A stretch of DNA of 64,000 bases. It comes from Streptomyces dioscori. Lineage in GTDB: Bacteria; Actinomycetota; Actinomycetes; Streptomycetales; Streptomycetaceae. The notes under the pieces were generated by a model. The model saw only the letters and a list, made by a program, of their open reading frames with translations. It made no database searches and was not told where the DNA came from. Shown piece by piece: positions 60,884 through 64,000 of this stretch (position 1 is its first letter; each line of letters opens with the position of its first letter). The position numbers and the translations under genes were made by a program. The stretch spans positions 124,001-188,000 of the forward strand of contig NZ_KZ679057.1 of assembly GCF_003024195.1 (NCBI RefSeq), written 5' to 3'.

Positions 60884-60909
60884 CGATACATCGACACATC
60901 GATGTATCG
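60884..60909. promoter_or_regulatory. Inverted repeat upstream of the ANTAR gene
   Basis: Two perfect 11-base arms (CGATACATCGA and TCGATGTATCG) are separated by CACA. The dyad lies 29-54 bases upstream of the ANTAR start codon, a typical operator position. ATACAT/ATGTAT arms resemble sites of PadR- or TetR-type repressors, but no such gene is next to it. Confidence 0.6.
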
Positions 60910-60929
60910 GCAGTCCGGTTGTGGGGCCT

Positions 60930-61504
60930 GGGCGGCTGCGCGCACGGCGTGCCCGCAGGTGGCGGGGGCCCCGTGCGGCGAGGCCGTCGACCATCGCGAT
61001 GAGATCGCGGGCCGTCTCCCGGGCCTCGCCGTCGGTACGGGGGATGCCGGACCAGGCGCAGACCGCGCGGGTGAGCAGCACGCTCGCCTCGTCGAAGAGC
61101 GCCGCCCGGTCGCCGCCGGCCCACCGCTCGCGGGCGCGGTCCCACTCGGCTCCGAGGTGATCGGCCAGTGAGCCGAGGCCGTCGCGGTCCATGAGCAGGG
61201 ACATGAACATCGCCTTGCGCACCCGGTGTTGCGGGCCGTCCAGTGTGTGCACGGCCCCGCGTTCGAACAGCGTGTCCAGGAGAGGGAGAGGGAGAGGGAG
61301 AGGTCTCGGCAGGGCTTTCTGACGTTTGATGTGGGTCTCGGTCTCGGTCTCGTCGCAGAAGAAGCGCACCGCATCGGGGGCGTGGGGCACCACGGGCTCC
61401 TTGCCCATGAGGCGGGTTTGGTCCGGCCTGCCGCGGCTGCGACGGCGGCGGTCGGGCAACCACGTGTACCCCTGGACCAGCAGGGCCGTGGTGCTGTCGA
61501 ACAC
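60930..61504 (-). pseudogene. Cytochrome P450 (CYP152-like peroxygenase), N-terminal fragment
   Basis: The frame begins at GTG 61504 (VFDSTTALLVQGYTWLPDRR) and matches fatty-acid hydroxylating P450 peroxygenases through VHTLDGPQHRVRKAMFMSLL and LLTRAVCAWSGIP. Homology ends near 60940 after about 180 residues. The haem-binding cysteine region is missing, so no active enzyme is made. A run of GGGAGA repeats near 61280 inserts PRPLPLPLPL into the frame. Confidence 0.75.
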
Positions 61505-61513
61505 GTGGAGCCT

Positions 61514-61566
61514 TTCCGCAGCCGCAGCCGCAGCCGCAGCCGCAGCCGCAGCCGCAGCCGCAGTCG
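61514..61566. repeat. Hexanucleotide tandem repeat (GCAGCC)n
   Basis: The unit GCAGCC (CGCAGC register) is repeated about eight times just upstream of the P450 fragment start. Replication slippage is the simplest origin. Confidence 0.85.
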
Positions 61567-61572
61567 CGATCG

Positions 61573-61836
61573 TCAGGAGTCGCGCCGGTCGCGCCGCTGG
61601 ACGTCGTCCTGGGCGTCCTCGTTCGGGGTCAGTGCGTCGGCCGCCTCGCGGTCCGTGCCGCGCCGCTCTCCGTCGTCCACCACGGCCGTCTCGGCTTCCT
61701 CCGCCGCGTGGAGGACCTCGCCCGCCGCCGTTTCGGGGTGCTCTGGGTACTCTGGGTGCTCGGCGTGCTTCTTGCGCTCGTCGCGCGCGGGCCGGTGCGC
61801 GGGCCGGTGTCCGGGCCCGCGGTCACGGGTGGTCAT
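61573..61836 (-). CDS. Small hydrophilic hypothetical protein, 87 residues
   Basis: The ATG at 61836 is preceded by GAGGAG at a good distance. The product is highly charged (HPEYPEHPETAAGEVLHAAE) and probably disordered, with no signal or membrane segment. No family is recognised. It lies between the repeat and another small basic protein. The next gap (61837-62068) has short repeats (GTGATCG, GTGCCCC) and no gene. Confidence 0.5.
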   Translation of the reverse strand: MTTRDRGPGHRPAHRPARDERKKHAEHPEYPEHPETAAGEVLHAAEEAETAVVDDGERRGTDREAADALTPNEDAQDDVQRRDRRDS

Positions 61837-62068
61837 GACGGCGGCTCCTCTCTGACGGCGCGTCCGTCGCCGGGGGCGGGGGGCTCGCCTGCGTGCCTGT
61901 GTGCCTACGTGCGTGCCTGCGTGCGTCCCCGGGGTGATCGGTGATCGGTGATGGGCGGATGGCTGCGGGCGGTCGGCGGTCGGCGGTCGGCGAACCGCTG
62001 ACCGTGCCCCGTGCCCCGTGCGCCGAGCGCCGTGCCCCGTGCCCCGTGCGCCGTGCGCCGAGCGTCGG

Positions 62069-62395
62069 TCAGCGGCCGAGGGCCTTCGTCAGCTGCTGTT
62101 TGTTCATCGACGAACGGCCGTCGATACCGCGCTTCTTCGCCTCCGCGTACAGCTGGTCCTTCGTCGGCCCCTGGGCGCCACTGTGCGAGCGCTCGCCACC
62201 GCGTTGCGAGGCGGACTTCTTGTCCTGGGTGGACGTCCTGCTGGCCGTCTTCGACTCGCCGGCGCGGGCCCTCTCCTTGTTCACGGTGCGTGCCGCGATC
62301 TCCTTCGCACGCCCCGTGGAGGTGCCGCGCTTCTCGGCGCTCTCCTTGATGTGCTCGTACTGACGCTCACGCTTCGCGTTGGAACCCTGCGGCAT
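62069..62395 (-). CDS. Small basic protein with Rho_N/SAP-like tail (annotated elsewhere as plasmid stabilization protein)
   Basis: This 108-residue protein starts at ATG 62395 after GGAAGGAG. The first 70 residues are very charged (NAKRERQYEHIKESAEKRGT). The end (TKDQLYAEAKKRGIDGRSSM, NKQQLTKAL) matches the short Rho N-terminal or SAP-type helix pair that binds nucleic acid. Homologues are widespread in Streptomyces, often under stress-response control. The true role is unknown. Confidence 0.75.
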   Translation of the reverse strand: MPQGSNAKRERQYEHIKESAEKRGTSTGRAKEIAARTVNKERARAGESKTASRTSTQDKKSASQRGGERSHSGAQGPTKDQLYAEAKKRGIDGRSSMNKQQLTKALGR

Positions 62396-62729
62396 GACGA
62401 ACTCCTTCCGGACCGGGGGCGGCGGCTCGGCCGGACCCGCGTTTCGACGATCTCCCGCGTACCCCTCGGTCGGCTTCTCACCCGGAACACGCGTGTCCCA
62501 TCTGACGTGGTACCCCACCGGGTGTGCGAGCGGACCGTGACCGAACGGATGACGACCTCAGCGTGCAGGTCTTCATCGACCTGAGCGGGGTCAAGTTCGT
62601 CGGTGTGGGCGACCAGATCGCGCAGCCCGTCGAGGGGCCGTTCCGTTGTCGTCTCGTCGTCGGCGTGGGTGAGCTGGGCGTTGAGGCGCCGGTGGTCGGA
62701 GGTGTGCAGGTTGATGCGGTGGTGCCGCC

Positions 62730-62811
62730 GCATCCACCAGGCGGCGGCGTACCCGCTGACCGCGGGCACCTGCTCGACCTCGCCGAAGAAGGCGTCACGC
62801 GGCAGCGTCAC
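62730..62811 (-). pseudogene. Possible inverted fragment of an Orn/Lys/Arg decarboxylase gene
   Basis: The minus strand reads LPRDAFFGEVEQVPAVSGYA, which resembles the DAFF..EQVP segment preceding the C-terminal domain of Orn/Lys/Arg decarboxylases. The matching next segment is on the plus strand at 62907. Evidence is limited to about 18 residues. The rest of 62412-62900 holds no supportable gene, only a (GCGCAG)n stretch near 62816-62850. Confidence 0.35.
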
Positions 62812-62906
62812 CTGGCGCAGGCGCAGGCGCAGGCGCGGGCGCGGGCGCAGACTCGCCGGGTCCGGGACGCGGATGTCGAGAGCGGGCGGCAGCTGACAGC
62901 GCGGTC

Positions 62907-63098
62907 GGGCGGATCTGCGCCGAGATGCTCACGCCCTATCCGCCCGGGATCCCCGCGGTGCTCCCGGGCGAGATGCTCGACCAGGCCGTGGTGGACTACC
63001 TGCGCAGCGGTGCGGACGCGGGCATGCTCATCCCTGACGCCGCCGACGGCAGCGCCGACTCAATCCGCGTGTCCGTGCACGACGTCGACGCGGACTGA
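62907..63098 (+). pseudogene. Orn/Lys/Arg decarboxylase, C-terminal fragment
   Basis: The frame GRICAEMLTPYPPGIPAVLP continues GEMLDQAVVDYLRSGADAGM, the conserved C-terminal domain of PLP-dependent Orn/Lys/Arg decarboxylases. Only 63 residues remain and the catalytic part is absent. Confidence 0.75.
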
Positions 63099-63103
63099 CG
63101 GAC

Positions 63104-63290
63104 GGAGTCCGGGCGTGGACGGGTTGGACCGGTGGGACGGGCTGGACGGGTTGGACCGGCCGGACGCGCTGGACCAGTTGGTGGGACCGCGCCCGGACTC
63201 CGGCGCTCAGACCGTCCTCGGCGGCGTCAGACCGTCCGTCGCGGCGTCAGACCGTGCGTCGCGGCGTCAGACCGTGCGTCGCGGCAGCGG
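63104..63290. repeat. Long-range inverted repeat and 20-bp tandem repeats
   Basis: GGAGTCCGGGCG (63104-63115) pairs with CGCCCGGACTCC (63190-63201) around a loop of TGGACCGG-like repeats. Behind it GGCGTCAGACCGT-type units of 20 bases recur at about 63223, 63243 and 63263. The last unit contains the stop codon of the oxidoreductase gene. Confidence 0.75.
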
Positions 63291-64000
63291 GCGTACGGCC
63301 GGTCCCTGGAGGACCCCGCCGTCGACGCCGAAGCGCGAACCGTGGCACGGGCACTCCCACGCCGTCTCCGCCTCGTTGAACGCGACCAGGCAGCCGAGAT
63401 GCGTGCAGCGTGCCGACACGGCGTGGGCCGTGCCGGCCTCGTCGCGGTAGACGGCACAGCGGCGCCCCTCGACGCGTACGACCGCGCCCGAACCGGGGGC
63501 GATCTCGGCGACGGAGTCGACGTGGGTGGTCCTCAGCCGGTCGCCCACGAAGTGCTTGGCCACGTCCGCCTGCTGCTTCAGCAGAGTGGCGCCCTCCCGG
63601 ACGGTGCTCCACAGGCGGCGCGGGTCGTACAGCCCCGCCCACTCCGGTTCCGCGCCGGTGAGTGTCGACGCCAGCAACTGTCCGGCCATGGCGCCCCCGC
63701 TCATGCCCCAGCCGCCGAAGCCGGTCGCCACGTACACGTGCCGTGCGCCTGGATGGAACGGGCCGACCAGCGGCACGCCGTCGCTCACGTCGTTGTCCTG
63801 GGCCGCCCACCGGTACGCCGTGTCGCCGACCGGGAAGTGCTCGTGCATCCACGCGTCCAGCCGCAGGAAGCGCTCGTTGCCGTCGCCGGTGCCGGGAGTG
63901 AAACTCTCCCCGGTGACGATGAGGAGCCGTCGGCCCTCGTCGAGCGGGGCGGTGCGTACGGACCGTTTGCCCAGGTCGTCCGTGATGTACATGTGCTCCG
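63267..64000 (-). CDS. FAD-dependent oxidoreductase with C-terminal Rieske domain, 5' end outside window
   Basis: About 244 C-terminal codons are present; the start lies beyond the window. The first visible part is a DadA-type oxidoreductase (GESFTPGTGDGNERFLRLDA, YVATGFGGWGMSGGAMAG). The last 100 residues form a Rieske domain with CTHLGC and CPCHGSRF, which bind a [2Fe-2S] cluster through two Cys and two His. Such fusions oxidise small amines or betaine-like compounds, but the substrate is unknown. The C-terminus PLPRRTV ends inside a tandem repeat. Confidence 0.88.
   Translation of the reverse strand, partial: EHMYITDDLGKRSVRTAPLDEGRRLLIVTGESFTPGTGDGNERFLRLDAWMHEHFPVGDTAYRWAAQDNDVSDGVPLVGPFHPGARHVYVATGFGGWGMSGGAMAGQLLASTLTGAEPEWAGLYDPRRLWSTVREGATLLKQQADVAKHFVGDRLRTTHVDSVAEIAPGSGAVVRVEGRRCAVYRDEAGTAHAVSARCTHLGCLVAFNEAETAWECPCHGSRFGVDGGVLQGPAVRPLPRRTV

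Noticed and set aside
61573..61838. 61708-61944 plus-strand frame with a hydrophobic start
   Set aside because: It overlaps the better-supported minus-strand small gene, and has no RBS.

Overview
The window is high-GC actinobacterial DNA, almost certainly from Streptomyces. Codon third positions are GC-rich, GTG starts are frequent, and many gene pairs overlap by 4 bases. The gene order hemH, inositol-phosphatase, cutRS, DUF4193, DUF3093, dut, DUF3710, kdpDE, OB-fold protein, DUF3159, two TrkA-type proteins, potassium permease and TRAM methyltransferase is the conserved Streptomyces chromosomal block around cutRS and dut. Much of it also matches the Mycobacterium tuberculosis suhB-dut-ceoBC region. 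No rRNA, tRNA or CRISPR array was seen.

Region 1 (1-22.55 kb) is conserved chromosome. It carries haem synthesis, an inositol-monophosphatase-type enzyme, the CutRS envelope-stress two-component system, dUTPase, and a potassium theme (KdpDE sensor-regulator, paired RCK/TrkA proteins, a KimA-like permease). Between DUF3710 and kdpD sit an endolysin-like amidase, a secreted alginate-lyase-type enzyme and an orphan ABC ATPase. Several strong hairpins separate convergent genes.

Region 2 (about 22.55-56.2 kb) looks like an integrated and since eroded island. It starts directly behind the stop codon of the TRAM RNA methyltransferase. It ends near 56.13 kb at a diverged second copy of the 3' end of that same gene. 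TGACGCTC repeats lie near both ends. The first part (23.3-35.6 kb) is bracketed by a 142-bp repeat pair. It holds a giant CHAT (caspase-like) protein, a RES/MbcA-type toxin-antitoxin pair, a vWA + PP2C + protein-kinase triad, and a macro-domain protein. I regard this as the most interesting candidate system: a signalling or abortive-infection module linking protease, kinase/phosphatase and NAD/ADP-ribose chemistry. The middle part has integrase and transposase remnants and a gene broken by three frameshifts. A secreted LamG protein follows, then a 2175-residue RHS protein with a nuclease-like tip and a DUF4304 immunity-type partner. The last part has an RHH/Doc toxin-antitoxin operon with a clear operator, an IS5 fragment, broken regulators, and a membrane-anchored HTH protein divergent from a small secreted protein.

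Region 3 (56.2-64 kb) is a gene graveyard with a few intact genes. Intact are a coiled-coil protein of unknown role, an isochorismatase-type hydrolase, an ANTAR regulator with an upstream dyad, two small hydrophilic proteins, and the 3' part of an FAD/Rieske oxidoreductase. Around them are fragments of LysR, SDR, cytochrome P450, Orn/Lys/Arg decarboxylase, ATP-binding and AbiEii-type genes. Simple-sequence and tandem repeats are common here.

Family assignments rest on motifs read by eye. No database search was run. Functions proposed for the island are inference.
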